Origin: a virus
Length of the DNA stretch: 32,982 nucleotides
Virus record (IMG/VR): IMGVR_UViG_3300010885_021068
Location: 1 to 32,982 of that record
Reading direction: 5' to 3' (one strand)
This document shows, piece by piece, positions 1 through 7,061 of this stretch; within the stretch, counting starts at the first letter, position 1; every line of letters begins with the position of its first letter. Under the pieces are notes generated by a model. That model was given only the letters and a program-made list of their open reading frames with translations, had not been told where the DNA came from and searched no databases. Both the position numbers and the translations under genes were made by a program.

Positions 1-606
1 ACTTGTATAAACGTTACGAGTATATGTTCCAACTGTACCCGCATGAACGCTGGCATTTGAACCCATATAAAAATAGTTGTATCCAGTATCAACAAAAGTA
101 TCCCACGCAGTACCAGCACTTGGGCTTACTATTGCGTTTGTATTGCTTTGTAGACCAATTCTTCCACCAGCATTAAAGAAATATCTTGCTTGGTCTGCGC
201 TTGCAAAGGTATATGTAAATGTTTTGGTACTGAGTGATGACCAAGATGTAGCATTAGTGTTTGCAGTGGCATTTAATGTGCTACCACTACTAGCATATGT
301 GTATTTACTATTAATCATATTGGTGATAAATGTATCAACTGTGTTCAAATACGTAATGATAGAACCGCTAGTTGGTGAAGTAATACCAGTGCCACTGCCA
401 TATTGGTGGTTCTGAATTGAGTTCATACGAGCAATTAGTGTTGACCAATCGGTAGCAGGTACAATAGTACCAGCACTTGTTGTTGCAATAGTAGTACTTT
501 GTCCATAGCCATTGCCAGCACTACCCGTTCCCCAAAGAGCATTAATTTGGTTTGCACGATTATTAAAATCAGTTGCTTCAATTATACCACCACTGCTATA
601 TGCCAT
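1..606 (-). CDS. Virion structural protein, 3' end outside window (202 residues seen)
   Basis: An open frame starts at the ATG at 606-604 (MAYSSGGIIEATDFNNRANQ) and stays open to base 1, so the C-terminus lies outside the window. A GGGAAG ribosome binding site sits about 10 bases before the start, and a late-promoter-like AATAAATA lies just upstream at 628-635. The N-terminus has the layout I associate with a small tail or neck protein family of marine myoviruses: an SGG-I-ATDFN start, a WGTGS-GYGQST segment near residues 30-40, and a W--LI-RMNSI-NHQ-GSG segment near residues 60-80. No enzyme motif, signal peptide or membrane segment is visible. Its place at the end of the fibre run suggests a tail or fibre component. 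The family assignment is from memory and the exact role is unknown. Confidence 0.75.
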   Translation of the reverse strand, partial: MAYSSGGIIEATDFNNRANQINALWGTGSAGNGYGQSTTIATTSAGTIVPATDWSTLIARMNSIQNHQYGSGTGITSPTSGSIITYLNTVDTFITNMINSKYTYASSGSTLNATANTNATSWSSLSTKTFTYTFASADQARYFFNAGGRIGLQSNTNAIVSPSAGTAWDTFVDTGYNYFYMGSNASVHAGTVGTYTRNVYTS

Positions 607-627
607 ATTTTATTCTTCCCACACTTC

Positions 628-635
628 TATTTATT
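628..635 (-). promoter_or_regulatory. Putative T4-type late promoter, AATAAATA
   Basis: Minus-strand AATAAATA fits the cyanophage/T4 late consensus NATAAATA. It overlaps the stop codon of the 132-residue gene and ends 21 bases before the ATG at 606. It would drive the gene that leaves the window on the left. Confidence 0.5.
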
Positions 636-1029
636 TAATTCCAACAGCAACTTCAATTATTTGAACACTGTTATCTGAAATATTTGCCATTGCCTTACCA
701 AGAATGCAACCATGAACATATTTTGATGGGTCTAATTTCTGACCAACACCCACTTCATCACTTGTTACAACACAATCACCTTTATTGATTGGTCCTTTTA
801 CTTGAACACCAACACGACCAATAACTGCATATGTTTCGCAAGAAAAATAACCAAAATTAGTTAATACAAGTTCTGGGTCACCTGTTTGGTCAATTGAAAC
901 ACCGGCAACACGTGGGTCATGTGAAGTAGTACTTAATTCAATATCACGTTCACCACCAAATACCACAATACTATTTTGTGGAATCTCTGTGCCATCTACT
1001 TTATAAAATGATACTGATACTACTGACAT
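631..1029 (-). CDS. Stand-alone copy of the fibre C-terminal (Peptidase_G2-like) domain, 132 aa
   Basis: This short protein corresponds almost entirely to the C-terminal domain of the neighbouring fibre proteins. It has the FGGERDIELST strand near residue 24, then SHDPRVAGV, then GRVGVQVKGPINKGDCVVTS near residues 71-90, GVGQKLDPSKYVHGCILGKA near residues 93-112, and an IEVAVG end. It lacks the YADLAE lead-in and the anchor domain, and its centre differs from the paralogues (no NPAYLMN). The ATG at 1029 follows an AAGGA ribosome binding site and lies 9 bases after the stop of the 395-residue gene, so the two are probably co-translated. The domain resembles the Peptidase_G2 type of C-terminal fibre domain. 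It could be a decoration or adhesin subunit, or a chaperone acting in trans for its neighbour. The role is not shown by sequence. Confidence 0.82.
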   Translation of the reverse strand: MSVVSVSFYKVDGTEIPQNSIVVFGGERDIELSTTSHDPRVAGVSIDQTGDPELVLTNFGYFSCETYAVIGRVGVQVKGPINKGDCVVTSDEVGVGQKLDPSKYVHGCILGKAMANISDNSVQIIEVAVGIK

Positions 1030-1038
1030 GTTATTTCC

Positions 1039-2226
1039 TTATCTTACACCAATTACTACTTCAATTAACTTTATACTGTCATTTTCAATACTATCAAGTG
1101 CTTTACCAACGATACAACCGGGTGTATATCTATACATATCTAACTTCTCACCAATACCACGCATATCACTGCTTACTACACAATCACCTCGTGCAATTGG
1201 ACCTTTTACACGAACGGGGACACGTCCAGTAAGTGCGATTGCACTTCCAATATCACTTATACCACTATTCATAAGATATGCAGGATTTTGTGACATGACA
1301 CCAATTACGTGTGGATCATGTGATATTGTAGAAACGGTTACTTCTTCATTGCCGCCGATAACCATAATATCATTTGGTCCAGCAACGGTATCACTAATAT
1401 AGTTTTCGGCCAAGTCGGCGTATAGTGCGCTTGTTGCAGTTGCATATATTGTTCTAAATTTATTTCCGCTACTTCCAATATCATATACACCATTTGCAGA
1501 AGCAGCAATTGAAGAACTCATAGTTAGTAATCCGCTTATACTCAACCCAGTTAGTGTGCCAACGCTTGTAACATAAGGTTGCGCATTTGTTGTAAGCGTT
1601 CCATTTACAAGGATACCAGATGCATTATAAATTGTACTATTAACATTATAACCTGGATTTACTGTAGAAAACCCTGAACCGTATGCGTTGGTAAATGCAG
1701 AATTAGGAGTGAATGCAGCATCTTTACTTAATAAACCTGTTAGCACATTGCCAACAAAGAATGCTAAAACAGTGTGCGGTGAACTAGTGGTGTCAGTAAT
1801 AGTTAGTGCAACCGAAGTAGTCTTTTGTTGACCTGTGGTATAACTTGGTCCAATAAGTTGCCAAGCAGAACCAGTATATATATTAAGTTGATAATTTGAG
1901 TGATCCCACCATAGATCACCTTCTTTTAGTGCAGAAGTTGGCTGTCCACTACTAACTGTAACGCTTGTTATAGTTTTAAATACTGCACCAGTATAAACTT
2001 TTAATAGAGTATTAGTAGTATCCCACCACAACTGTCCAGGCAATGCACCTTGTGGCTGACCAGTGCCAGCACTACTCTGTAGCAAGTTTACCAAATTTTG
2101 GTTCATTGCTAAACCATAACTTGGATAATTTTTTCCAACTAATTGCAGACTAGTAGTAGTATCAACTGTGCCATTGTTGACTACTATAGTACTTGAACTG
2201 CCACCTACTGTAAGTGTATACGTCAT
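1039..2226 (-). CDS. Tail fibre-like protein, anchor + Peptidase_G2-like C-terminal domain, 395 aa
   Basis: Residues 1-127 form the anchor domain shared with the 311-, 396- and 408-residue neighbours: a GTVDTTTSLQLVGKNY segment, NQNLVNLL, then two copies of a tryptophan motif (QLWWD near 65, DLWWD near 104), each followed by a Y-G--W hairpin. The middle (about 200-235) has NGTLTTNAQPYVTSVGTLTG, a fibre-shaft-like repeat also present in the 408-residue protein. Residues 249-275 carry the IGSS...IYA...YADLAENY lead-in, and 276-395 the C-terminal domain with NPAYLMN, LTGRVPVRVKGP and an IEVVIG end. The start at 2226 has AAAGG upstream and a late-promoter-like motif at 2244-2251. The gene is probably co-transcribed with the downstream 132-residue copy of its own terminal domain. 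The family suggests a host-facing fibre; the receptor is unknown. Confidence 0.88.
   Translation of the reverse strand: MTYTLTVGGSSSTIVVNNGTVDTTTSLQLVGKNYPSYGLAMNQNLVNLLQSSAGTGQPQGALPGQLWWDTTNTLLKVYTGAVFKTITSVTVSSGQPTSALKEGDLWWDHSNYQLNIYTGSAWQLIGPSYTTGQQKTTSVALTITDTTSSPHTVLAFFVGNVLTGLLSKDAAFTPNSAFTNAYGSGFSTVNPGYNVNSTIYNASGILVNGTLTTNAQPYVTSVGTLTGLSISGLLTMSSSIAASANGVYDIGSSGNKFRTIYATATSALYADLAENYISDTVAGPNDIMVIGGNEEVTVSTISHDPHVIGVMSQNPAYLMNSGISDIGSAIALTGRVPVRVKGPIARGDCVVSSDMRGIGEKLDMYRYTPGCIVGKALDSIENDSIKLIEVVIGVR
1403..1423. repeat. 21-bp direct repeat, copy A1
   Basis: Identical to 2594-2614. Both encode the YADLAE lead-in to the shared C-terminal domain. Identity at the DNA level, not just in protein, marks a likely recombination seam. 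Confidence 0.85.
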
Positions 2227-2243
2227 ACCAATACCTTTTATTA

Positions 2244-2251
2244 TATTTATT
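2244..2251 (-). promoter_or_regulatory. Putative T4-type late promoter, AATAAATA
   Basis: Minus-strand AATAAATA lies in the 27-base gap between the 251-residue gene and the 395-residue gene, 17 bases before the ATG at 2226. It fits NATAAATA. The flanks are also A+T-only, so chance contributes, but the spacing matches the other four sites. Confidence 0.5.
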
Positions 2252-2253
2252 TT

Positions 2254-3009
2254 TTATAAAATAACTGCCTCTACTAAACCAACGCTACTAGTATTAAAAT
2301 CTTCTAAAGCAATGGCAAACATCCATTGTGAATCATCAGTTTGCGCTACTGCAAGACCATGTGCTGTTCCAATAAGTGCTTGCCCTTTTGTAACTGGACC
2401 AATAACTTTAACAGGAACACGTCCCTTAAGTGCAACATATACGCCGCCATCTAGGTCGCTATTCATTTTGTAGGCAGGATAAGCAGATATAACACCAATT
2501 GCACGAACTTTAGCGCCGCTGTGCTGTGTAATCTCTGCGCTACCACCGACCATCATCACAGTACCAACTTCATAATCAGCATCGGGTAAGTATTTTTCGG
2601 CCAAGTCGGCGTATTTTGCTGTAGTTGAAGTTCCAAGAAAGTTTACTGCATAAATGTTATTAAAATATTGAGAACTTGTTCCACCAATGTTAATGCTTGC
2701 ATTACTGCTTGGGACAATAGCAGAAGTTATAGTTCCACCAGTAAAAGTAACACCACTGGTAAATGGTGAGCCATTTGAGAAAAAATATGCTGCACTATAA
2801 GTAGCCGTATTTGCAACATGGTATGCACCATATACGTTTGCAGTTTGTGCTGATATATTGCCAATAGCGACAAGTCCGCTAGAGAGTGTAATAGAATTTA
2901 CTAAACCACTTTGAACAGCCAACCAAGCATTAATGCTAGAATTATAAACATACTGCGTGTTGTTTATAATTGTTGTTTGACCATTTGTTGGACTTGATGG
3001 AAATGCCAT
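2254..3009 (-). CDS. Fibre-like protein without the usual anchor, Peptidase_G2-like C-terminus, 251 aa
   Basis: The ATG at 3009 shares one base with the TAA of the 408-residue gene (TAATG), and AGGGAGA lies upstream, so translation is probably coupled. The N-terminus (MAFPSSPTNGQ...Y-YNSSINAWLAV) is a short tail-protein leader unlike the two-tryptophan-motif anchor of its neighbours. Residues 55-85 (TANVYGAYHVANTATYS...NGSPF) match the 408-residue protein near 161-188. Residues 105-140 carry the INIGG...IYAVNFLGTSTTAKYADLAEKY lead-in. The C-terminal domain has LKGRVPVKVIGP, but its end diverges (FAIALED, VEAVIL) and lacks the KY-PGC-VGK stretch of the others. It may need the 408-residue protein as partner or platform. 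The function is inferred from paralogy only. Confidence 0.85.
   Translation of the reverse strand: MAFPSSPTNGQTTIINNTQYVYNSSINAWLAVQSGLVNSITLSSGLVAIGNISAQTANVYGAYHVANTATYSAAYFFSNGSPFTSGVTFTGGTITSAIVPSSNASINIGGTSSQYFNNIYAVNFLGTSTTAKYADLAEKYLPDADYEVGTVMMVGGSAEITQHSGAKVRAIGVISAYPAYKMNSDLDGGVYVALKGRVPVKVIGPVTKGQALIGTAHGLAVAQTDDSQWMFAIALEDFNTSSVGLVEAVIL
2594..2614. repeat. 21-bp direct repeat, copy A2
   Basis: Identical to 1403-1423. It lies at the same point of the paralogous protein (YADLAE). Confidence 0.85.
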
Positions 3010-4235
3010 TATAGTCTCCCTACCGCTACTTCAATTAAGTGTATTTCACCATCAGAGACATCTACCAATGATTTTCCCACTACACAACCAGGTTTATACT
3101 TTTCATCATCAATACCACAACCAACACCCGGTGTATAACTTGTTACAATCATTTGACCTTTACTTACTGGACCTTTAACACGACAAGGGACACGACCTTG
3201 AAGCGCAATATATAATCCATCTGCATCACCATTCATCATGTATGCTGGATTAGTAGATATCACGCCAGCAACTTTGTTACTATGGCTTACATCTGTAACA
3301 GTAATTTCTGCAGCACCACCAAATATAACTACTGTGCCAGGTTCATATGGAAAATCTGAACTATATTTTTCTGCCAAGTCAGCATATTTTGCTGTTGTAC
3401 TAGTTCCAAGAAAATTTACTGCATATACGTTATTCCAATAACCAGATGTACTGCCAAGATTTACTGAAGCATTAGAACTAGGGTATATAGAATTGGTTAT
3501 CGCAACATTAGCAAATGCACTTGGAGTGCTAGTTGTATCTAGCCAATAATTATTGTTGCTTGCATCTTTAATGTACACAAAAAGAATATCAGAATTACCT
3601 TGATACCACATGTCACCAGTACTTGCGCCGCTAGGTGCAGTGTTACTAGTGGTAAATTTTGCTCCCCCTAAAAATGGTGATCCATTGGAGTAATAATAAG
3701 AACCGCTATACATTGCAGTATTTGCAATATGATTGGCACTATATACGTTTGCTGTTTGAACAGTAATGTTACTACTGCCAGTAATTGTTCCAGTGACTTG
3801 AAGATTACTCAGTGTTCCTACTGAGTTAATGTAAGGTTGTAAATTTGTAGATATTGTGCCATTAAGAATAGTACCAGTGTTACCAATGTTAGCACCAGTT
3901 ATCACGTTGGCATTTAAAGAAGTTGTAGTTATACTAGTATTAACTGTTAAACTTGCAAGTGCTCCATAGATAACTTTCCAAGCAGCCCCATCATAAACAT
4001 GCATGTACTTGTTAGTACTATCCCAAAACAGTTGTCCAGAAATAGGATTTAACGGATAATTTCCAACTGTATTGCTAAAATTTTCTAATAGATAAACAAA
4101 ATTTTCGTTAAGTGCAAGCCCGTAGCCAGTAAAATTTTTACCAATAAAAGTTAAACTAGTACTTGTACTATTTTCAGTATTGTCAGCAACCGTATAGGTA
4201 ACGCTTTGTGCACTGTTTTTTAAACTATACGACAT
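3009..4235 (-). CDS. Tail fibre-like protein, anchor + Peptidase_G2-like C-terminal domain, 408 aa
   Basis: Residues 1-92 hold the anchor (TSTSLTFIGKNFTGYG, NENFVYLLENF, GQLFWD near 67 and a VYDG-AWKV hairpin). The second tryptophan motif is displaced to about 207-211 (GDMWY), after inserted shaft-like repeats: NGTISTNLQPYINSVGTL near 125-142 and TANVYSANHIANTAMYS near 161-177. The lead-in VNLGS...YAVNFLGTSTTAKYADLAEKY is at about 258-291, and the C-terminal domain is at 292-408 with NPAYMMN, LQGRVPCRVKGPVSKG and KYKPGCVVGKSL. The start at 4235 has GAGGAT nine bases upstream and lies 18 bases from the preceding stop. It is the middle member of a three-gene unit behind the promoter at 5461. 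A host-binding or decorative fibre is the likely role. Confidence 0.88.
   Translation of the reverse strand: MSYSLKNSAQSVTYTVADNTENSTSTSLTFIGKNFTGYGLALNENFVYLLENFSNTVGNYPLNPISGQLFWDSTNKYMHVYDGAAWKVIYGALASLTVNTSITTTSLNANVITGANIGNTGTILNGTISTNLQPYINSVGTLSNLQVTGTITGSSNITVQTANVYSANHIANTAMYSGSYYYSNGSPFLGGAKFTTSNTAPSGASTGDMWYQGNSDILFVYIKDASNNNYWLDTTSTPSAFANVAITNSIYPSSNASVNLGSTSGYWNNVYAVNFLGTSTTAKYADLAEKYSSDFPYEPGTVVIFGGAAEITVTDVSHSNKVAGVISTNPAYMMNGDADGLYIALQGRVPCRVKGPVSKGQMIVTSYTPGVGCGIDDEKYKPGCVVGKSLVDVSDGEIHLIEVAVGRL
3373..3407. repeat. 35-bp direct repeat, copy B1
   Basis: Identical over 35 bases to 4627-4661. It encodes the GTSTTAKYADLA stretch at the border between the variable middle and the shared C-terminal domain. 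Confidence 0.88.
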
Positions 4236-4253
4236 TTCACAAAATCCTCATCA

Positions 4254-5444
4254 TCAAAATCTACCTACACTTACTTCTATAGTTTTTACAATGTTATCAC
4301 CGACATCTTCTAAACTTTTTCCAACAACGCAACCTGGTTTATATTTTGATTCGTCTATAGCACAAGCAACACCAAATTCATCGCTGTTAACGAGAACTGT
4401 TCCTTTACTAACTGGTCCACGAACTTTGCAAGGTACACGACCTGTCAGTGCTATTGGTAACCAATTATCGCTTTCAAAATTATCATTCATAAGATAAGCA
4501 GGATTAGTTGATACTATGCCCGCAACTGCTGTATCATGTGATTTTTCAGATACAGTTACATCAAGATCACCACCAAATACCATCACAGTACCAGCATCAT
4601 AATGCGCATCTGCATGGTACATTTCAGCCAAGTCAGCATATTTTGCTGTTGTACTAGTTCCTACAAAATTAACACCATAGATATAGTTAAAATAGTTACT
4701 ATTAACACCGCCAATATTTGCCGATAGATTTGATGATGGATTAATGTTGCCAGAAACCGTGAACGTTCCACCCGTAAATGAAGTACTAGCATTTCCTATA
4801 ACGTTAGCCGTAAAAGTATTAGCACTTACAGTGTCACCATACACCAAGGGTGCAGTCAATGAATAACCATAACCTAAAGTTATACCAGGATTAATTCCAT
4901 CATTCCATATACCAGGTAGCGTCAAAGGAGTAAAAGAAGAGTCAGTGCTAAAAATTGCAACTATATTATTGGCATTATACATTGTTGTAACTGTATGATT
5001 ATTGCCATAATTATCAGTAACACTGCCTATCTTCGGTCCACTTATTCCTTGCGCGGCAGAATAAATTGGAGTAACTGGTACCCAACTTGGTCCTATGTAA
5101 ACTTTAAGTTGTAAATTTACGGTATCAAACCAAAAATCACCATTTACAGCACCCGTTGGACTAGTTGAACCTATCGTTGTAGGGCTAATACTTTTAAACT
5201 GATTGCCATCATAAACATTTAAATGTTTATTTGCACTATCCCACCAAAGTTGACCTGGTAATGGGCTAAGTGGTGAAACATTACCAGCAAAATTCTCTAG
5301 TAATTTAACAAAATTTTCAGCAACTACTTCTGCATATGCATTATACCCTATACCTATCAAGTTCATACTTGTTACAGTATTGAGAGAACCGTCATTAACA
5401 GTTGTTAGTAATGCACCATTGGTGTGATAAACGTTATAACTCAT
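4254..5444 (-). CDS. Tail fibre-like protein, anchor + Peptidase_G2-like C-terminal domain, 396 aa
   Basis: The anchor spans residues 1-125: MSYNVYHTNGALLTTVNDGS, then SMNLIGIGYNAYAEV, NFVKLLENF, QLWWD at 65-69 and DFWFD at 103-107, each followed by a VY-G--W/F hairpin. Residues 126-240 are a variable middle. NIGG...IYGVNFVGTSTTAKYADLAEMY at 243-275 leads into the C-terminal domain (276-396) with VFGG at 289, NPAYLMN at 314-320, LTGRVPCKVRGPVSKG at 333-348, KYKPGCVVGKSL at 368-378 and an IEVSVG end. It is the first gene after an exact TATAAATA, with AGGAAGG just before the start. The same anchor in four consecutive genes suggests that they dock on a common baseplate or fibre site. The receptor is unknown. 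Confidence 0.88.
   Translation of the reverse strand: MSYNVYHTNGALLTTVNDGSLNTVTSMNLIGIGYNAYAEVVAENFVKLLENFAGNVSPLSPLPGQLWWDSANKHLNVYDGNQFKSISPTTIGSTSPTGAVNGDFWFDTVNLQLKVYIGPSWVPVTPIYSAAQGISGPKIGSVTDNYGNNHTVTTMYNANNIVAIFSTDSSFTPLTLPGIWNDGINPGITLGYGYSLTAPLVYGDTVSANTFTANVIGNASTSFTGGTFTVSGNINPSSNLSANIGGVNSNYFNYIYGVNFVGTSTTAKYADLAEMYHADAHYDAGTVMVFGGDLDVTVSEKSHDTAVAGIVSTNPAYLMNDNFESDNWLPIALTGRVPCKVRGPVSKGTVLVNSDEFGVACAIDESKYKPGCVVGKSLEDVGDNIVKTIEVSVGRF
4627..4661. repeat. 35-bp direct repeat, copy B2
   Basis: Identical to 3373-3407, at the equivalent codons of the neighbouring paralogue. Confidence 0.88.
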
Positions 5445-5451
5445 GCAAACC

Positions 5452-5472
5452 TTCCTACTTTATTTATAGGAA
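5452..5472. other. 6-bp inverted repeat framing the late promoter and ribosome binding site
   Basis: TTCCTA at 5452-5457 pairs with TAGGAA at 5467-5472 around a 9-base A+T spacer. On the minus-strand RNA the downstream arm contains most of the AGGAAGG ribosome binding site of the 396-residue gene. It could form a small hairpin in read-through RNA, but not in RNA started at the promoter itself. Confidence 0.35.
5461..5468 (-). promoter_or_regulatory. Putative T4-type late promoter, exact TATAAATA
   Basis: This is a perfect match to the T4 late -10 consensus TATAAATA on the minus strand. It lies between the stop of the 311-residue gene and the ATG at 5444, 16 bases from the start. It would drive the 396-408-251 residue unit. 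T4 late promoters have no -35 element, and none is evident here. Confidence 0.65.
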
Positions 5473-6408
5473 TTACTGTACTAGCCTTATTGACATAGTT
5501 GCATCGTTAAAATCAATTTGACCTTGACTTTCGGCATAAACAATTAACTGAAGTGTATCGCCAGCCAAACATTGTATATATCCAGCAGCAGTCATTGGAA
5601 TAATTGCAGCCGCAACAGTATTACTTAAATTTTTAGCACGAACACTAATACCAGTTGCACTATTGTTTTTATTCCATTCTATACGTTGTGTTGTTTCGGT
5701 TGTATAACCTATACTAATTAACGTAGCACTAACTTGATATATGCCGCTAACAGGTGCAGTGAACACTCCTGTTGATGTGTTAAAGTTATTACCAACGGTA
5801 TTTACAGTAACCGTACCAGGAATCCAAGGAGTTGGGTAAGTTAGTCCACTTCCAGTAAACATTTGGGCTGGATTACGTCCAGTTGTTTGTAGAATTGGAT
5901 TATAGTTTGCGTTAACTCTTCCATTAGCATCAACACTAAAAACGTTATTACTGCCAATTTGAACAATGAAACTGTTAGTTCCGCTTACACGATTAATACC
6001 ATCATTTGTAGTTTGTGGACCAATAGTAATAAAACCACCATCGTCATACATTTTTAATTGTTGGTTAACACCGTCCCACCACATATCATATACTTGTGGA
6101 GTAGTTGGAACCGTGTCGCTAAAAATAATATTAGATAAATTTTGCCAGTAGGGAGCAGTACTGCCACCACGATAATATTTCAACGTATTATTTGAACTAT
6201 CATACCACAGTTGTCCAGTTAGTGCAGAAACTGGCGCAGTAGCATTGTTAAAATTTTCTAGCATGCTTACTAGATTTTGATTTAATAACTCGCCATATGT
6301 TGGAAAATTTTTGCCAATAAGTGTAATAGCAGAACTCGTAGTATCGACCGTTCCATCTATAACTGTTGCAAGTTGGGTGCCATTAGTGTGATTAATATAA
6401 AATGTCAT
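5473..6408 (-). CDS. Fibre-like protein with shared anchor and C1q/TNF-like C-terminal domain, 311 aa
   Basis: Residues 1-130 are the same anchor as in the fibre paralogues (TVDTTSSAITLIGKNF, NQNLVSMLENF, QLWYD near 66-70, DMWWD near 108-112, MYDDGGF). The C-terminus is different: from about residue 205 it reads FNTSTGVFTAPVSGIYQVSA, then IEWNKNN, AAIIPMTAAGYIQC, LAGDTLQLIVYAES and a final MSIRLV strand. That order (entry strand, FTAP-G-Y, KN, L-AGD, closing strand) is typical of C1q-like jelly-roll domains, which often form trimers and bind ligands. There is no YADLAE lead-in and no Peptidase_G2-like end. The start at 6408 has AGGT upstream and lies three bases from the previous stop, so it is cotranscribed with the 206-residue gene. 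A trimeric adhesin tip is likely but inferred. Confidence 0.85.
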   Translation of the reverse strand: MTFYINHTNGTQLATVIDGTVDTTSSAITLIGKNFPTYGELLNQNLVSMLENFNNATAPVSALTGQLWYDSSNNTLKYYRGGSTAPYWQNLSNIIFSDTVPTTPQVYDMWWDGVNQQLKMYDDGGFITIGPQTTNDGINRVSGTNSFIVQIGSNNVFSVDANGRVNANYNPILQTTGRNPAQMFTGSGLTYPTPWIPGTVTVNTVGNNFNTSTGVFTAPVSGIYQVSATLISIGYTTETTQRIEWNKNNSATGISVRAKNLSNTVAAAIIPMTAAGYIQCLAGDTLQLIVYAESQGQIDFNDATMSIRLVQ

Positions 6409-6411
6409 GGC

Positions 6412-7032
6412 TTATACCTGCGATGTTAAGTTAGTAAGAGTTTGTACACGGACTGTATAATCAATTTGGATCAAACGATTAAGACTCTTTTGAATTGGAT
6501 GAAATACTACGTGAGTAATTAGATTACCTGCATTGATGGTGTTGCCGTCCCATACACGAAGTCCAAGTTCATCAAATACAAACGTATCATTAAAGTTGGT
6601 GGTGTTATCAAATGCTTGCTGACCGCTTGGCTCACCGTAGTCCAGTGTACAAGTAACAAAGATATCACTATAAACAGTGCCGCTCGTATGGCGAATTTCA
6701 ATTTTATTTCTTGTAGGGTCTAAGTTATAAGTTGAGTTATTATCAACAACTTTGTAATAGGTCTGATTATACAATGAACTATTGCTACCAGTGGTATTTG
6801 TAGGTAGATATGTTATAACACCAGTTGGGTCTACGGATGTTCCACCATTTCCAAATGCCATCTCACTAATCCAACCCTGTTGTTGGTTACCAATACTTTG
6901 AGCGAGGGCAAGTGAAAAATTTTCATAGTGAATAGCGTTGCGCTTATTAACAAAAACTTCGCCATTGTTTGGGTCAAATATTTTTATATGACCTTGTAAC
7001 AGCAAGCCGCTTTGTTCATTTGGTTTTTTCAT
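6412..7032 (-). CDS. Tail/baseplate-associated structural protein, 206 aa (226 aa if the upstream ATG is used)
   Basis: The frame opens with an ATG at 7092 that overlaps the stop of the giant gene, but I prefer the in-frame ATG at 7032. It has AGGGA seven bases upstream and a late-promoter motif at 7062-7069. Starting there puts GHIKIFDP 13 residues from the N-terminus, as I recall for relatives. The segment between would add an Asn/Lys-rich MKTPDKKPINNNSDKFRDSN. The body shows EVFVNKRNAIHYENFSLALA, MAFGNGGTSVDPTGVITYLP, YNQTYYKVVD, LDYGEPSGQQAFD, FDELGLRVWDG and HPIQKSLNRLIQIDYTV. I recognise this as a conserved protein of marine T4-like phages found near fibre genes, without a proven function. 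Its place ahead of the fibre genes suggests a connector role. Confidence 0.82.
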   Translation of the reverse strand: MKKPNEQSGLLLQGHIKIFDPNNGEVFVNKRNAIHYENFSLALAQSIGNQQQGWISEMAFGNGGTSVDPTGVITYLPTNTTGSNSSLYNQTYYKVVDNNSTYNLDPTRNKIEIRHTSGTVYSDIFVTCTLDYGEPSGQQAFDNTTNFNDTFVFDELGLRVWDGNTINAGNLITHVVFHPIQKSLNRLIQIDYTVRVQTLTNLTSQV

Positions 7033-7039
7033 ATTGCTA

Positions 7040-7044
7040 TCCCT
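7040..7044 (-). promoter_or_regulatory. Ribosome binding site AGGGA supporting the internal start at 7032
   Basis: AGGGA is seven bases before the ATG at 7032. The upstream ATG at 7092 has only GAGAAG about six bases away. The stronger site and the promoter just behind it favour the internal start. Confidence 0.5.
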
Positions 7045-7061
7045 AAATTTATCACTGTTAT

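Noticed and set aside
77-415. 112-codon plus-strand open frame with hydrophobic segments
   Set aside because: It is antisense to the well-supported left-edge gene. Its hydrophobic look comes from reverse-complemented Asn/Ser/Thr codons.
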